Assembly (NCBI RefSeq): GCF_004801285.1
Contig: NZ_SSNY01000001.1
Span: 434,001 to 498,000, forward strand
Origin: Ollibium composti
GTDB lineage: Bacteria; Pseudomonadota; Alphaproteobacteria; Rhizobiales; Rhizobiaceae
Reading direction: 5' to 3'
Length of the DNA: 64,000 bases
Shown here: positions 52,134-61,466 of the stretch, in pieces
Layout of the letters: each line of letters starts with the position of its first letter
Numbering within the stretch: position 1 is the stretch's first letter
The notes under the pieces: generated by a model
Database searches by the model: none
What the model saw: the letters and a program-made list of their open reading frames with translations, nothing else
What the model was told of the DNA's origin: nothing
Position numbers and translations under genes: made by a program

Positions 52134-53003
52134 TTATCTTTCCAGCAAGGCCAGCAGCGAGGACGTATCCCAACGGTTGCCGCCCATCTGCTGCACCTGC
52201 TTGTAGAACTGATCGACCAGCGCGGTGACCGGCAGCCTGGCGCCGTTGCGGTCGGCTTCATCGAGGCAGATGCCAAGGTCCTTGCGCATCCAGTCGACGG
52301 CGAAGCCGAAATCGTATTTGCCGGCGTTCATGGTCTTGTGACGGTTCTCCATCTGCCAGGAACCGGCCGCGCCCTTGGAGATGACTTCGACCACCTTCTC
52401 GATGTCGAGGCCTGCCTTCTTGCCGAAATGAATGCCCTCGGAAAGGCCCTGCACGAGGCCGGCGATGCAGATCTGGTTGATCATCTTGGTGAGCTGGCCC
52501 GCGCCCGCCGGCCCCATCAGGCCGACCATACGCGCAAAGGCGTTGATCACTGGCTTCGCGCGGTCGAACACGGCCTGCTCGCCGCCGACCATGACGGTGA
52601 GCACGCCGTTCTCGGCGCCCGCCTGGCCACCCGACACCGGCGCATCGAGGAAGGAAAAGCCGCGCTTGGCCGCTGCCGCCGCCAGTTCGCGCGCGACTTC
52701 GGCGGAAGCGGTGGTGTTGTCGATGAACACCGCGCCCTTCTTCATGGCGGCGAACGCGCCCTGCGCGCCGATCGTCACCTCGCGCAGGTCGTCGTCGTTG
52801 CCGACGCAGGAGAAGACGAAGTCCTTGCCTTCAGCTGCCTCGGCCGGCGTGCGGGCGAAAGCGCCGCCGTGCTCGGCCGCCCATTTCTCCGCCTTGGCGG
52901 TGGTGCGGTTATAGACGGTGACGTCGTGGCCGCCCTTGTGCTTCAGGTGCGCGGCCATCGGGTAGCCCATCACGCCAAGACCGAGAAACGCCACTTTCGC
53001 CAT
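52134..53003 (-). CDS. NAD(P)-dependent 3-hydroxyisobutyrate dehydrogenase family oxidoreductase
   Basis: The 289-residue enzyme has the N-terminal Rossmann motif FLGLGVMGYPMAAHL, the substrate-binding loop FLDAPVSGGQAGAENGVLTVMVGG, and the catalytic Lys in GAGQLTKMINQ (about 170). This is the beta-hydroxyacid dehydrogenase family (tartronate-semialdehyde or 3-hydroxyisobutyrate reductases); substrate is not certain. The downstream alkylation repair gene starts 5 bp after its stop. Confidence 0.9.
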   Translation of the reverse strand: MAKVAFLGLGVMGYPMAAHLKHKGGHDVTVYNRTTAKAEKWAAEHGGAFARTPAEAAEGKDFVFSCVGNDDDLREVTIGAQGAFAAMKKGAVFIDNTTASAEVARELAAAAAKRGFSFLDAPVSGGQAGAENGVLTVMVGGEQAVFDRAKPVINAFARMVGLMGPAGAGQLTKMINQICIAGLVQGLSEGIHFGKKAGLDIEKVVEVISKGAAGSWQMENRHKTMNAGKYDFGFAVDWMRKDLGICLDEADRNGARLPVTALVDQFYKQVQQMGGNRWDTSSLLALLER

Positions 53004-53089
53004 GTCGATAATCCCCTTGCTGATTGCGCTGGCGTTCTACCGCATTGCACAAGCCGAGGGGAAGGCGAAAGGGCGGCTGGACCAGCCGT

Positions 53090-53917
53090 TCACCGCTTCA
53101 AGTGGCGGGTGAGGCGGCGCTCGATCCACTCGATGCCGTGGCGCAGCGTCTCGACGATCATCAGGTAGATGACCGCCGCCCACAGGTAGGACTGGAAGTC
53201 GAAGGTGCGCGAATAGGTGAAGCGGGTGATGCCCATCAGGTCGTAGACGGTGATGATGGAGACGATGGCCGAGCCCTTGACCATCAGGATCACCTCGTTG
53301 CCGTAGGGGCGCAGGGCGACCACCGCCGCCTGCGGCAGGATGACCTTCCACATGGTCTGCAGCTTGTGCAGGCCGAGCGAGGCGGCGCCCTCCCACTGGC
53401 CGCGCGGCACGCTTTCGATGGCGCCGCGCAGCATCTCGGCCTGATAGGCGGCGGTGTTCAGCGAGAAGGCGAAGATCGCGCAATACCAGGCCTCGCGGAA
53501 GAACCACCACAGACCGACCGATTGCAGTTCGGGTCGGAAGGCGCCGAGGCCGTAATAGACGAGGAAGGTCTGCGCCAAGAGCGGCGTGCCGCGGAAGAAG
53601 TAGACATAGGCGTAGGCGAGACCGGAAAAGACCGGATTCTTCGACATGCGGCCAAGCGCGACCGGGATCGACAGGATGGCGCCGATGACGATGGAGACCG
53701 CCACCAGCCCGACGGTGACGCCGAGGCCGTACAGGTAGCCGGGGCCGTATTTCTCGACCAGCGGCAGGTTCCAGGAGGTGACGAGGAACCAGACGAGGCC
53801 GATGGCCAGCAGGATCCACAGCGCCACCAATACGTGGCCGGCGATGCGCTGCCCCGACCAGCCGCGCGGCGGCAGCGGCGGAGGCGCTTCGTCGAGGGCG
53901 GTGCCGGCGGCGCTCAT
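53090..53917 (-). CDS. Amino-acid ABC transporter permease (HisM-like)
   Basis: The 275-residue membrane protein is a polar amino-acid permease with the EAA loop SLGLHKLQTMWKVILPQAAVVALRPYGNEVI and the starting motif YLYGLGVTVGLVAVSI. It has an N-terminal Pro-rich extension of about 25 residues. The ATG at 53917 overlaps the partner permease stop (ATGA). With the partner permease and the binding protein it forms a His/Lys/Arg-type importer. Confidence 0.92.
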   Translation of the reverse strand: MSAAGTALDEAPPPLPPRGWSGQRIAGHVLVALWILLAIGLVWFLVTSWNLPLVEKYGPGYLYGLGVTVGLVAVSIVIGAILSIPVALGRMSKNPVFSGLAYAYVYFFRGTPLLAQTFLVYYGLGAFRPELQSVGLWWFFREAWYCAIFAFSLNTAAYQAEMLRGAIESVPRGQWEGAASLGLHKLQTMWKVILPQAAVVALRPYGNEVILMVKGSAIVSIITVYDLMGITRFTYSRTFDFQSYLWAAVIYLMIVETLRHGIEWIERRLTRHLKR

Positions 53918-54627
53918 CGGCGCATGTCCCGGTTGTCGACGGACCGCTCGATGGCGCGGATGCCGAAGGAGGAGATGACCGACAGCACCAGATAGACCAG
54001 CGTGGCGAAGCCGAAGAACAGGAAGGCGTGCTTGGTGACGCGCGCGGCGATGCTGGTCTGGCGCAGGATGTCGCTCAGGCCGATCGCCGAAACCAGCGCG
54101 GTATCCTTGAGCAGGATCAGCCACAGGTTCGCGAGGCCGGGCAGGGCGATGCGGATCAGTTGCGGCAGGACGACGAGCCGCATGGTCTGCCAGTTGGTCA
54201 GGCCGATGGCATGGCCACCCTCGTACTGGCCGCTGGGAATGGCCTTGAAGGCCGAAAGGAAGACCTCGCTGGCGTAGGAGGAAAAGACCACGCCGAGCGC
54301 GATCATGCCGGCGACGAAGGCGCTGACGTCCACCGTCGCGCCGGGATCGAAAAGCTGGAACAGTTTCTGCAAACCGATCTGGCCGCCGAAATAGACCAGG
54401 AACAGCGTCAGGAGTTCGGGCAGGCCGCGGAAGATGGTGGTGTAGACATTGCCGGCCAGCCGCAGCGATGGCTCGCTCGACTGCTTGGCGAGGGCGACCA
54501 GGAAGCCGACGGCCAGGCCGACAGGCAACGTGGCGAGCGCCAGCGAGACGGTAACGAAAACGCCGTAGGCGATATCATCGAGCCACCCCTCCGGCCCCCA
54601 GCTCAATAGCGTCCATGCGCCCGGCAT
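53914..54627 (-). CDS. Amino-acid ABC transporter permease (HisQ-like)
   Basis: The 237-residue permease has five membrane segments and the EAA loop AIGLTNWQTMRLVVLPQLIRIALPGLANLWLILLKDTAL. It pairs with the HisM-like permease to form the inner-membrane channel. Its start lies 119 bp after the binding-protein stop, a gap carrying an intercistronic hairpin. Confidence 0.92.
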   Translation of the reverse strand: MPGAWTLLSWGPEGWLDDIAYGVFVTVSLALATLPVGLAVGFLVALAKQSSEPSLRLAGNVYTTIFRGLPELLTLFLVYFGGQIGLQKLFQLFDPGATVDVSAFVAGMIALGVVFSSYASEVFLSAFKAIPSGQYEGGHAIGLTNWQTMRLVVLPQLIRIALPGLANLWLILLKDTALVSAIGLSDILRQTSIAARVTKHAFLFFGFATLVYLVLSVISSFGIRAIERSVDNRDMRR

Positions 54628-54706
54628 ACGCTCGATCGTTCCCCTGTGGCTTTTCTATCAGGCCGCGCGGTCTTTTTCCCCGCCGCGCGGTCCGGTGACG
54701 ACACGG

Positions 54707-54728
54707 CCGGCGGAGATGTCTCCGCCGA
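54707..54728 (-). terminator. Intercistronic hairpin after the binding-protein gene
   Basis: GGCGGAGA (54709-54716) and TCTCCGCC (54719-54726) form an 8-bp perfect stem with a 2-base loop, in the gap between the binding protein and the permease genes. Such hairpins commonly raise the level of the binding protein over the membrane subunits. A second GC-rich repeat, CCGCGCGG, occurs twice to its left (54663-54670 and 54683-54690). Confidence 0.5.
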
Positions 54729-54746
54729 CCGCGACCAGAGCTGTAA

Positions 54747-55532
54747 TCAGGATTCGGCGCCGTAGACGTCGAACTTGAAGTACTTGTCGTTGATTTCCTT
54801 GTACTTGCCGTTGGCGCGGATGGCCTTGATGGCTTCGTTCAGCTTGTCCACCAGTTCCTTGTCGCCCTTGCGCACGGCGATGCCGGCGCCAGGGCCGAAG
54901 ATATCGACCGGCTGCGGCTCGGGCGTGCCGAGGATCTTGCAGCAGGCGCCGTCCGGCGTCTCCAGCCACTGCGACAGCACGACGATGTCGTCCTCGATGG
55001 CGTCGAGACGGCCATTGACTAGGTCAAGCTGCTCCTCGGGGCTCGACGGATAGCCCTTCACGGTCGAGTCCGTGTAGGTCTGCGAGGCGTAGTTGAAGTG
55101 CGTGGTGGAGGTGGCGACGCCGATCGTCTTGCCGGCGAGGTCGGCCTTGGTGGTGCCCTTCAGGTCGCTGTCCTTGGGCACGACGATGGCCGAGGGCGTG
55201 TTGTAGTACTTGCCGGAGAAGTCGACCTTCTCGGCGCGTTCCGGCGTGATCGACATGGAAGCGATGATGGCGTCGAACTTGCCGGCCTGGAGGGCGGGGA
55301 TGATGCCGTCCCAGTCCTGCGTGACCCATTCGCACTTCACCTTCATCTGCTCGCACAGCGCATTGCCGATGTCGATGTCGAAGCCTTCGAGCTTGCCGTC
55401 GGCGGTGAGGTTGTTGAAGGGCGGATAGGCGCCTTCGGTGCCGAGCTTGAGAACCTTGTCCTCGGCGTGGGCGACGCCCAGCGCCAGCATGGCGGCGGAT
55501 GCCGCCAGGGCGATACGCAATGCAATACGCAT
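54747..55532 (-). CDS. Periplasmic amino-acid-binding protein (LAO/HisJ type)
   Basis: The 261-residue protein has a signal peptide (MRIALRIALAASAAMLALGVAHA) and the SBP_bac_3 fold: GTEGAYPPFNN, GFDIDIGNALCEQM, WDGIIPALQAGKFDAIIASMSITPERAEKVDFS, and IGVATSTTHFNYASQ. It resembles the lysine/arginine/ornithine group. GAGAGGAACATC precedes the ATG at 55532. It is the first gene of the leftward transporter operon; the ATPase subunit is not adjacent. Confidence 0.93.
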   Translation of the reverse strand: MRIALRIALAASAAMLALGVAHAEDKVLKLGTEGAYPPFNNLTADGKLEGFDIDIGNALCEQMKVKCEWVTQDWDGIIPALQAGKFDAIIASMSITPERAEKVDFSGKYYNTPSAIVVPKDSDLKGTTKADLAGKTIGVATSTTHFNYASQTYTDSTVKGYPSSPEEQLDLVNGRLDAIEDDIVVLSQWLETPDGACCKILGTPEPQPVDIFGPGAGIAVRKGDKELVDKLNEAIKAIRANGKYKEINDKYFKFDVYGAES

Positions 55533-55739
55533 GATGTTCCTCTCTGAATGGTCCCGACCGTTGTTGCAAACGGCTTCTTGGGACGGCGCCTGTGGCCGTC
55601 CGCTGGCGGATACTCCCACTGTTTCCAGCAAAAAAGCAACTGCAAAACCACGGCCCGGCGCTTTGGCGGCTATTGCTGGGCCAGAGGTCAGGCGATGCGT
55701 TGACAGACTGCGGCAACCTGTCGCCGCACAAGAATAAAA

Positions 55740-56252
55740 TCAGCGGGCGAGTCCGGCGTCCCGCTCGACGAAATCGGCGATGGCGGCGATGTCGTCGAGG
55801 TCGAAGACCGGCAGCGTCTCGCCGGCTTGCGCGGAATCGGCGGCGACGGCGACGATGTTGGGATCGGAGGGCGAAAGCGGCTCGCGGTTTTTCGCCTCGC
55901 GCCTGCGGGCCTCGATCTTGCGATGCGCTTCCCTCTTGTAGCCCTCGACGATGACGATGTCGGCCGGCGCCATGCGCTGGAGGATGGCTGCCAGCGGCGG
56001 CTCCTCCTCGTCACGCAGTTCATGCATCAGCGCCCAGCGGCGGCCGGAAACGATGGCCACTTCCGTCGCGCCGGCCTGGCGGTGGCGGAACGAATCGGCG
56101 CCCGGCTTGTCGATGTCGAAATCGTGGTGGGCGTGTTTGACGGTCGACACCCGCCAGCCGCGCCGCACCAGTTCGGCTACCAGTTTCTCGGTCAACGTGG
56201 TCTTGCCGGAGTTCTTCCAGCCGGTGACGCCGAAGATGCGGCTGGCGGTCAT
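55740..56252 (-). CDS. mobB: Molybdopterin-guanine dinucleotide biosynthesis adaptor MobB
   Basis: The 170-residue P-loop GTPase supports MobA. It has FGVTGWKNSGKTTLTEKLV (Walker A), VSTVKHAHHDFDIDKPGADSFRHRQAGA, and IVIVEGYKRE. The ATG at 56252 overlaps the mobA stop by 4 bp. A longer frame upstream belongs to the mobA region. Molybdenum enzymes in this window include the cox-type hydroxylase, but those usually need the cytosine, not guanine, dinucleotide. Confidence 0.92.
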   Translation of the reverse strand: MTASRIFGVTGWKNSGKTTLTEKLVAELVRRGWRVSTVKHAHHDFDIDKPGADSFRHRQAGATEVAIVSGRRWALMHELRDEEEPPLAAILQRMAPADIVIVEGYKREAHRKIEARRREAKNREPLSPSDPNIVAVAADSAQAGETLPVFDLDDIAAIADFVERDAGLAR

Positions 56253-56881
56253 GCGAGGCTCCGCGACAACCGCTCGGCCTCGGCGAGGTCCTGCGGCGTG
56301 TTGATGTTGAAGAAAGGATCGAAGGTGCCGCCGCCGGCAAGCTCCGCCGGCGGGAAATCGACGTCGACATGGGCGTTGGCGTCGATGAAGGCGGTGACGC
56401 GCCGGTTGCCGTCGTCGACCAGCATGCGCCGCAACGGACGGGCAAGCGCCAGCGGCCACAGCGCGAAGGTCGGGTGCCGGCGTTCGCCGCAACGCGCGAC
56501 CGCGACGGTGTCGGTTCGGTCCTCGGCGGCGGCGAGCAGGCGCCGGACGAGGTCTTCAGGGAAGAACGGCGTGTCGGACGCCGCCGTCGCCAGCCATCGG
56601 CACGGCGTCGCGGCGGCGGCCCATTCCAGACCGGCGAGCAGCCCGGCCAGCGGCCCGGCGAATCCGGGGACGGTGTCGGCCACCACCGGCAGGGTCAGCG
56701 CGCCGAAGCGCGCGGGGTCGCCGTTGGCGTTCAGGGCCAGCGTCCCGACCTGCGGCCGCAGGCGCTGAATGACGTGAGCGAGCAGAGTGCTTCGGCCAAG
56801 CGGCGCCAGCGCCTTGTCGCCGCCGCCCATGCGCCGCGACAGGCCGCCCGCCAGGATGATGCCTGCAACGCCCTCGTTCAT
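56249..56881 (-). CDS. mobA: Molybdenum cofactor guanylyltransferase MobA
   Basis: The 210-residue enzyme joins GMP to molybdopterin. The nucleotide-binding signature ILAGGLSRRMGGGDKAL is at residues 9-25, with the metal-binding ASDTPFF (Asp) near 101. The last residues overlap mobB. Other Mo-cofactor genes are not in this window. Confidence 0.92.
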   Translation of the reverse strand: MNEGVAGIILAGGLSRRMGGGDKALAPLGRSTLLAHVIQRLRPQVGTLALNANGDPARFGALTLPVVADTVPGFAGPLAGLLAGLEWAAAATPCRWLATAASDTPFFPEDLVRRLLAAAEDRTDTVAVARCGERRHPTFALWPLALARPLRRMLVDDGNRRVTAFIDANAHVDVDFPPAELAGGGTFDPFFNINTPQDLAEAERLSRSLA

Positions 56882-56914
56882 ATCCGTTTCAAACCGCGTT
56901 CGTGCCGGTCGGGC

Positions 56915-57835
56915 CTATATGCCGTCCGGGGCGAGGTTCGGTCCAGTGCTTTCGGAGGCTGCCTTGCCGCGGCCCGTGACGCGCTCGCGGTAGAGCGTAT
57001 AGACCCCGGAGCCGACGATGATGAACGCCCCGAGGATCATGGCGGAATCGGGGAAGTCGCCGAACACCATCACGCTCAGCACGATCGACCACAGAAGGGC
57101 GGTGTAGCGGAAGGGCGCGATGAAGGAGATGTCGCCGACCCGCATGGCCATAATGATGAACTGGTAGCCGATCAGCACCAGGACGGCGGCCAATGCCAGG
57201 AAACCGGTGCTTGCATGGGTCATCGGCGACCAGCCGCCCATGACGGGGAGCAGCGCTGCGCCCAGCACCGTCATGGCCACCGAGGTCACGCCCGAGATCA
57301 GCAGGGTGGGGACGTCGTCGGGGATGCGCCGGGTGACCAAATCGCGCACCGCGCAGAAGCATACGCTGCCCAGGACCAGCAGCGAATAGGCGCTGAAGCC
57401 CGCGAAGCCCGGCCGAACGATGACCAGCACGCCGGCGAAGCCGACGGTGATCGCCAGCCATCGCCGCCAGCCGACGCCCTCGCCGAAGAACAGCGCAGCC
57501 CCCATCGTCACCGCCAGCGGCAGGGCCTGCTGCACGGCCGAGACGTTGGCGAGCGGTAGGTGGGCGAGCGCCAGAAGATAGCAAACGGTGCCCCCTGCCT
57601 CGCCGGCGACGCGCAGGGCGATCAGCGGCTGCAGCGCTAGACGCGGCCGGGCCAGCGCGCCCTGCTGCCAGGCGAGCAGGGCGACCAGGGCGGTGGCGAA
57701 GACGCCGCGCACCAGCATCACCTGCGCCATGCTCATCGATTCGGAAGAAAATTTCGTGATCGCGTCGTTGAGCGTGAAGGCTGCCATGGCGACGACCATG
57801 AAGAGCGCGCCGCGAAAATTGGGAGAAAGGGGCAC
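56915..57835 (-). CDS. DMT superfamily (EamA) transporter
   Basis: The 306-residue inner-membrane protein has ten membrane segments in two EamA repeats (VMVAMAAFTLNDAITKF... first; AVLVLIGYQFIIMAM... second). Likely an exporter of a metabolite; substrate unknown. It is separated from mobA by 33 bp and divergent from marR (208-bp gap). Confidence 0.88.
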   Translation of the reverse strand: MPLSPNFRGALFMVVAMAAFTLNDAITKFSSESMSMAQVMLVRGVFATALVALLAWQQGALARPRLALQPLIALRVAGEAGGTVCYLLALAHLPLANVSAVQQALPLAVTMGAALFFGEGVGWRRWLAITVGFAGVLVIVRPGFAGFSAYSLLVLGSVCFCAVRDLVTRRIPDDVPTLLISGVTSVAMTVLGAALLPVMGGWSPMTHASTGFLALAAVLVLIGYQFIIMAMRVGDISFIAPFRYTALLWSIVLSVMVFGDFPDSAMILGAFIIVGSGVYTLYRERVTGRGKAASESTGPNLAPDGI

Positions 57836-58043
57836 GAGACGCTCCGACCGGACGGTTCGCGATGGTCGACGGGGGGCTCAGCCTTTACCCGAGACGGGGC
57901 GGACAGCAATGCCAAAGCGATGGGCCACCAGCCTTGATGAAACAGGGATTTGCGGCTGTCCGGCAAATCCGCATAGCCGCGATGTCCGGATATGACAGGA
58001 TTGTGCGCTGCGGCATATTGAAAGCTAAGCAGGCTTATAATAT

Positions 58044-58532
58044 ATGGCGCTCATGGTTTCCGACGGCATAGAAAGACTGGGATTTCTGATCCACGATGTG
58101 CAGCGCCACATGCGCAAGCGTTTCGACGCGCGCGCCAGTGCTTTCGGCCTGTCCGCCGCGCAGTGGCGGCTGATGGTGCGCGCCGCGAAAGAAGAAGGAA
58201 TCACCCAGGCTCGCCTGGCGGAACTTCTCGAAATCGAGCCGATCAGCGTCTCACGCCTCGTCGACCGCATGGAAGAGGGCGGCTGGGTGGAGCGGCGAGC
58301 CGATCCTTCCGACCGGCGGGTGCGGACGGTTTATCCCACGCCCAGGGCCCGCGAGGCCTATGCGTCGGTCAAAAGCATGGCGGGCGATGTTTACGAAGAG
58401 GCATTGGCCGGGCTTTCCCGGGATCAGCGGCGCACGCTGATCGTCTGCCTCGACAAGATCGTTGAGAATCTCGGGGACGGCGAGACGTCGTCCTGCGACA
58501 TGGCAAAAAAGACGGAAAGCGTAACAGCATGA
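58044..58532 (+). CDS. MarR family repressor
   Basis: The 162-residue winged-helix protein has the DNA-binding region ITQARLAELLEIEPISVSRLVDRMEEGGWVERRADPSDRRVRTVYPT. It probably represses itself and the efflux genes that follow. TATAAT (58036-58041) lies just before the ATG, so the mRNA may be nearly leaderless; the ATG at 58053 is an alternative start. Its stop overlaps emrA by 4 bp. Confidence 0.92.
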   Translation: MALMVSDGIERLGFLIHDVQRHMRKRFDARASAFGLSAAQWRLMVRAAKEEGITQARLAELLEIEPISVSRLVDRMEEGGWVERRADPSDRRVRTVYPTPRAREAYASVKSMAGDVYEEALAGLSRDQRRTLIVCLDKIVENLGDGETSSCDMAKKTESVTA

Positions 58533-59710
58533 ACGCGGTCACCAAAGTGGACGAGAACGTGACGAAGCTGGAAATGGAAGCTCCGGCGCAGCCGGCGGCT
58601 CCCGCCGCGGTCGTACCGCCGCTGCCGGAGCCCGCCGCACAGCCGAAAAAGAAGAAGCGCGGCCGCAGCCGTTTCATCCTCATGTTCGCGCTGCCGCTGC
58701 TTCTGGCGGCCGGCGGCGCCTATGTGTGGGTGACGGGCGGCCGCTACGAGGAAACCGACAACGCCAACCTGCGGCAGGCCCGGGTTTCGATTTCGGCCGA
58801 CACCGCCGGCCGCATCGTCGAGGTCGACGTCGCCGACAACCAGTCGGTCAAGAAGGGCGACGTGCTGTTCAAGATCGATCCGCAGCCTTATCAGATCGCG
58901 CTGGCGCAGGCGGACGCCGCGGTCGCCAACGCGCGCCTCAATGTCGAGCAGCTTCGCGCCGCCTACAGTCAGGCGATGGCGCAGGAGAAGTCGGCGGCCA
59001 GCGAGGTGAACTACGCGCAGTCGCAGTTCGATCGCGCTTCCGACCTCGCCAAGAAGGGCATCAACACGACCTCGGCCCTTGACGAGGCCCGCAACGACCT
59101 GGACAAGGCCAAGCAGCAACTGGCCGTGGCGGAACAGGGCATCGAGAGCGCCAAGGCGGCGCTCGGCGGCAATCCGGCCATCGAGACGGACAAGCATCCG
59201 GCCGTGCTGGCCGCGCTCGCCCAGCGCGACAAGGCGGCCTTCGACCTGTCGCAGACCACCGTGGCGGCGCCAGCCGACGGCGTCGTCTACCAGGCCGCGT
59301 CGTTCAAGGTCGGCCAGTACGTTTCCACCGGAACGCCGCTGTTTGCGCTGGTCGAAACCGAGGACACCTGGATCGACGCCAATTTCAAGGAGACCCAGCT
59401 TACCCACCTGAAGCCCGGCCAGACGGCCGATGTGGTGCTGGACACCTATCCGGGCCGGACCTTCAAGGCGACCGTCGAGGCGATCGGCGCAGGCACCGGC
59501 GCGGAGTTCTCGCTGCTGCCGGCACAGAACGCCACCGGCAACTGGGTCAAGGTCACGCAGCGCATTCCGGTGCGGCTGAAGCTGGACGACAACGCCGGGA
59601 AGCTGGCGCTGCGCACCGGCATGAGCGCCGACGTCACCGTCGATACCGGCCACACGCGCGGTTTCGCCGGCCTGTTCGGCGGCCACGCCGTGGCGGCGGA
59701 AGGCGAGTAA
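58529..59710 (+). CDS. EmrA-type efflux periplasmic adaptor
   Basis: The 393-residue protein has an Ala/Pro-rich cytoplasmic N-terminus, one membrane segment (about 49-68), the lipoyl halves EETDNANLRQARVSISADTAGRIVEV and TVAAPADGVVYQ, and an intervening coiled coil (about 120-225). With EmrB and an outer-membrane channel it forms a tripartite drug exporter. It is coupled to marR by an ATGA overlap. Confidence 0.93.
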   Translation: MNAVTKVDENVTKLEMEAPAQPAAPAAVVPPLPEPAAQPKKKKRGRSRFILMFALPLLLAAGGAYVWVTGGRYEETDNANLRQARVSISADTAGRIVEVDVADNQSVKKGDVLFKIDPQPYQIALAQADAAVANARLNVEQLRAAYSQAMAQEKSAASEVNYAQSQFDRASDLAKKGINTTSALDEARNDLDKAKQQLAVAEQGIESAKAALGGNPAIETDKHPAVLAALAQRDKAAFDLSQTTVAAPADGVVYQAASFKVGQYVSTGTPLFALVETEDTWIDANFKETQLTHLKPGQTADVVLDTYPGRTFKATVEAIGAGTGAEFSLLPAQNATGNWVKVTQRIPVRLKLDDNAGKLALRTGMSADVTVDTGHTRGFAGLFGGHAVAAEGE

Positions 59711-59718
59711 GCGTTTTC

Positions 59719-59870
59719 CGGCCGCGGCATCCGCGGCCGACCCCATCGGAACAGCATCCCCACAGGTGCGGTTCCGTACTCCGGGTGGCTGGGCGATCAG
59801 CCGATGATCCCGGGACCGGCTATCCCCCCGTTGCCGGTCGCGAGATCGTCGGCGTAGCCGGCCACCCGGA
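59719..59870 (+). other. Structured leader between emrA and emrB
   Basis: The 217-bp gap contains a 9-bp perfect hairpin (CGGCCGCGG, loop CAT, CCGCGGCCG, 59719-59739) and a second stem with a large loop: TCCGGGTGGCTGG (59780-59792) pairs with CCGGCCACCCGGA (59858-59870), one wobble, closing over GACCGGC/GCCGGTC. The gap is long for an operon, and the fold could control emrB expression. No known riboswitch class is recognised. Confidence 0.45.
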
Positions 59871-59927
59871 ACCCGGTTCACCGGCGGCAAGATTGAAAGA
59901 CCGGCTGCGGCCGGCAAGGTCCAGACA

Positions 59928-61466
59928 ATGAGCACGCCCGAAACCCATAGCGAAGTTCCCCATCGCGGCCTGATTACCGTCTCCATCATGCTGGGGACGA
60001 TCATGCAGGTGCTCGATACGACGATCGCCAACGTGGCGCTGCCGTCGATGACGGGCGACCTCGGCGCCTCGCAGGACACCATCAACTGGGTCCTGACCTC
60101 CTATATCGTGGCCGCCGCCATCATGACGCCGGTCACCGGCTGGCTGGCCGACCGGCTCGGCCGCAAGCAGCTCTTCCTGACGTCCGTCGTCGGCTTCGTC
60201 GTCATGTCGATGCTGTGCGGCATCGCCTGGAGCCTGGAGTCCATGGTGGCCTTCCGGCTGATGCAGGGCGTGTTCGGCGCGGCGATCGTGCCGTTGTCGC
60301 AGACCTTCCTGCTCGACATCAACCCGCGCGAGCGCCACGGCCAGGCGATGGCCATCTGGGGCGCCGGCATCATGGTCGGCCCGATCATCGGCCCGACGCT
60401 CGGCGGCTGGCTGACCGAGAGCTTCAACTGGCGCTGGGTCTTCTTCATCAACCTGCCGGTCGGCATCATCGCCTTCCTCGGCTCGGCCGCCTACCTGCCC
60501 AACATCGCCAAGCGCGTCAGGTCTTTCGATTTCTTCGGCTTCGCCATGCTGTCGCTCGGCGTCGGTGCGCTGCAGCTGATGCTGGACCGCGGCGCCGACG
60601 CCGACTGGTTCTCCTCGGTCGAGATCTGGATCGAGCTGGGGCTCGCCATCACCGGCTTCTGGGTCTTCATCGTCCATATGCTGACGGCCGAGCATCCGTT
60701 CATCGACCCGAAGATCTTCCTCGACCGCAATTTCGCGACGGGGCTGGTGTTCATTTTCGTCATCGGTGTCATCCTTCTGGCCAGCCTCGCGCTGCTGCCG
60801 CCGATGCTGTCGACCATCTTCGGCTACCCGACCATAACCACCGGCCTCGTCATGGCGCCGCGCGGCGTCGGCACGATGATCTCGATGCTGATCGTCGGCC
60901 GCATCGTGCGCATCGTCGATGCACGCATCCTGGTGGTCGTCGGCCTGCTTCTGACGGCGCAGTCGCTCTACACCATGTCGGGCTTCTCGCCGCAGATGGA
61001 CAGCTGGCTCATCATCAGCAGCGGCGTCGTCCAGGGCCTCGGCCTCGGCCTTGTCTTCGTGCCGTTGTCGACGGTGGCGTTCGCGACGCTGGAGGCGCGC
61101 TACCGCACCGACGCCACGGCGCTGTTCTCGCTGGTGCGCAACATCGGCTCCTCCATCGGCATCTCGATCGTGTCGGTGCTGTTGACGCGCAACATGCAGA
61201 TCAACCACGCCGAACTCGGCGCCTACATCAACCCGTTCAATCCCAATCTCTGGGAGGCCTCGCCGGCGGCGGTGCTGGGCGACCCCAACGCGCTGTCGCA
61301 GTTGAACGGAATGGTCAACATCCAGGCGCTGATGATCTCCTACGTCAACGATTTCAAGCTGATGATGGGCGTGACCCTGCTCGCCCTGCCGCTCATCTTC
61401 CTGCTGCGCAAGCCCAAGCATGCGCCGTCGGGCGGCGGCGGTGCGCCGGCGGCGCATATGGATTAG
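59928..61466 (+). CDS. EmrB/DHA2-type MFS efflux transporter
   Basis: The 512-residue inner-membrane drug:proton antiporter has 14 membrane segments. Hallmarks are MLGTIMQVLDTTIANVALPSM in helix 1, GWLADRLGRKQLFL (motif A) and WGAGIMVGPIIGPTLGGWL (motif C, the antiporter motif). With EmrA it pumps drugs across both membranes. The start at 59928 follows CAAGGTCCAGACA. The gene ends in the octamer repeat array. Confidence 0.93.
   Translation: MSTPETHSEVPHRGLITVSIMLGTIMQVLDTTIANVALPSMTGDLGASQDTINWVLTSYIVAAAIMTPVTGWLADRLGRKQLFLTSVVGFVVMSMLCGIAWSLESMVAFRLMQGVFGAAIVPLSQTFLLDINPRERHGQAMAIWGAGIMVGPIIGPTLGGWLTESFNWRWVFFINLPVGIIAFLGSAAYLPNIAKRVRSFDFFGFAMLSLGVGALQLMLDRGADADWFSSVEIWIELGLAITGFWVFIVHMLTAEHPFIDPKIFLDRNFATGLVFIFVIGVILLASLALLPPMLSTIFGYPTITTGLVMAPRGVGTMISMLIVGRIVRIVDARILVVVGLLLTAQSLYTMSGFSPQMDSWLIISSGVVQGLGLGLVFVPLSTVAFATLEARYRTDATALFSLVRNIGSSIGISIVSVLLTRNMQINHAELGAYINPFNPNLWEASPAAVLGDPNALSQLNGMVNIQALMISYVNDFKLMMGVTLLALPLIFLLRKPKHAPSGGGGAPAAHMD

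Noticed and set aside
59820..61457. A 545-codon open frame opposite emrB
   Set aside because: It is composed of HHD/QRR-type low-complexity residues caused by the complementary strand of a membrane protein gene and has no recognisable domain or ribosome site.
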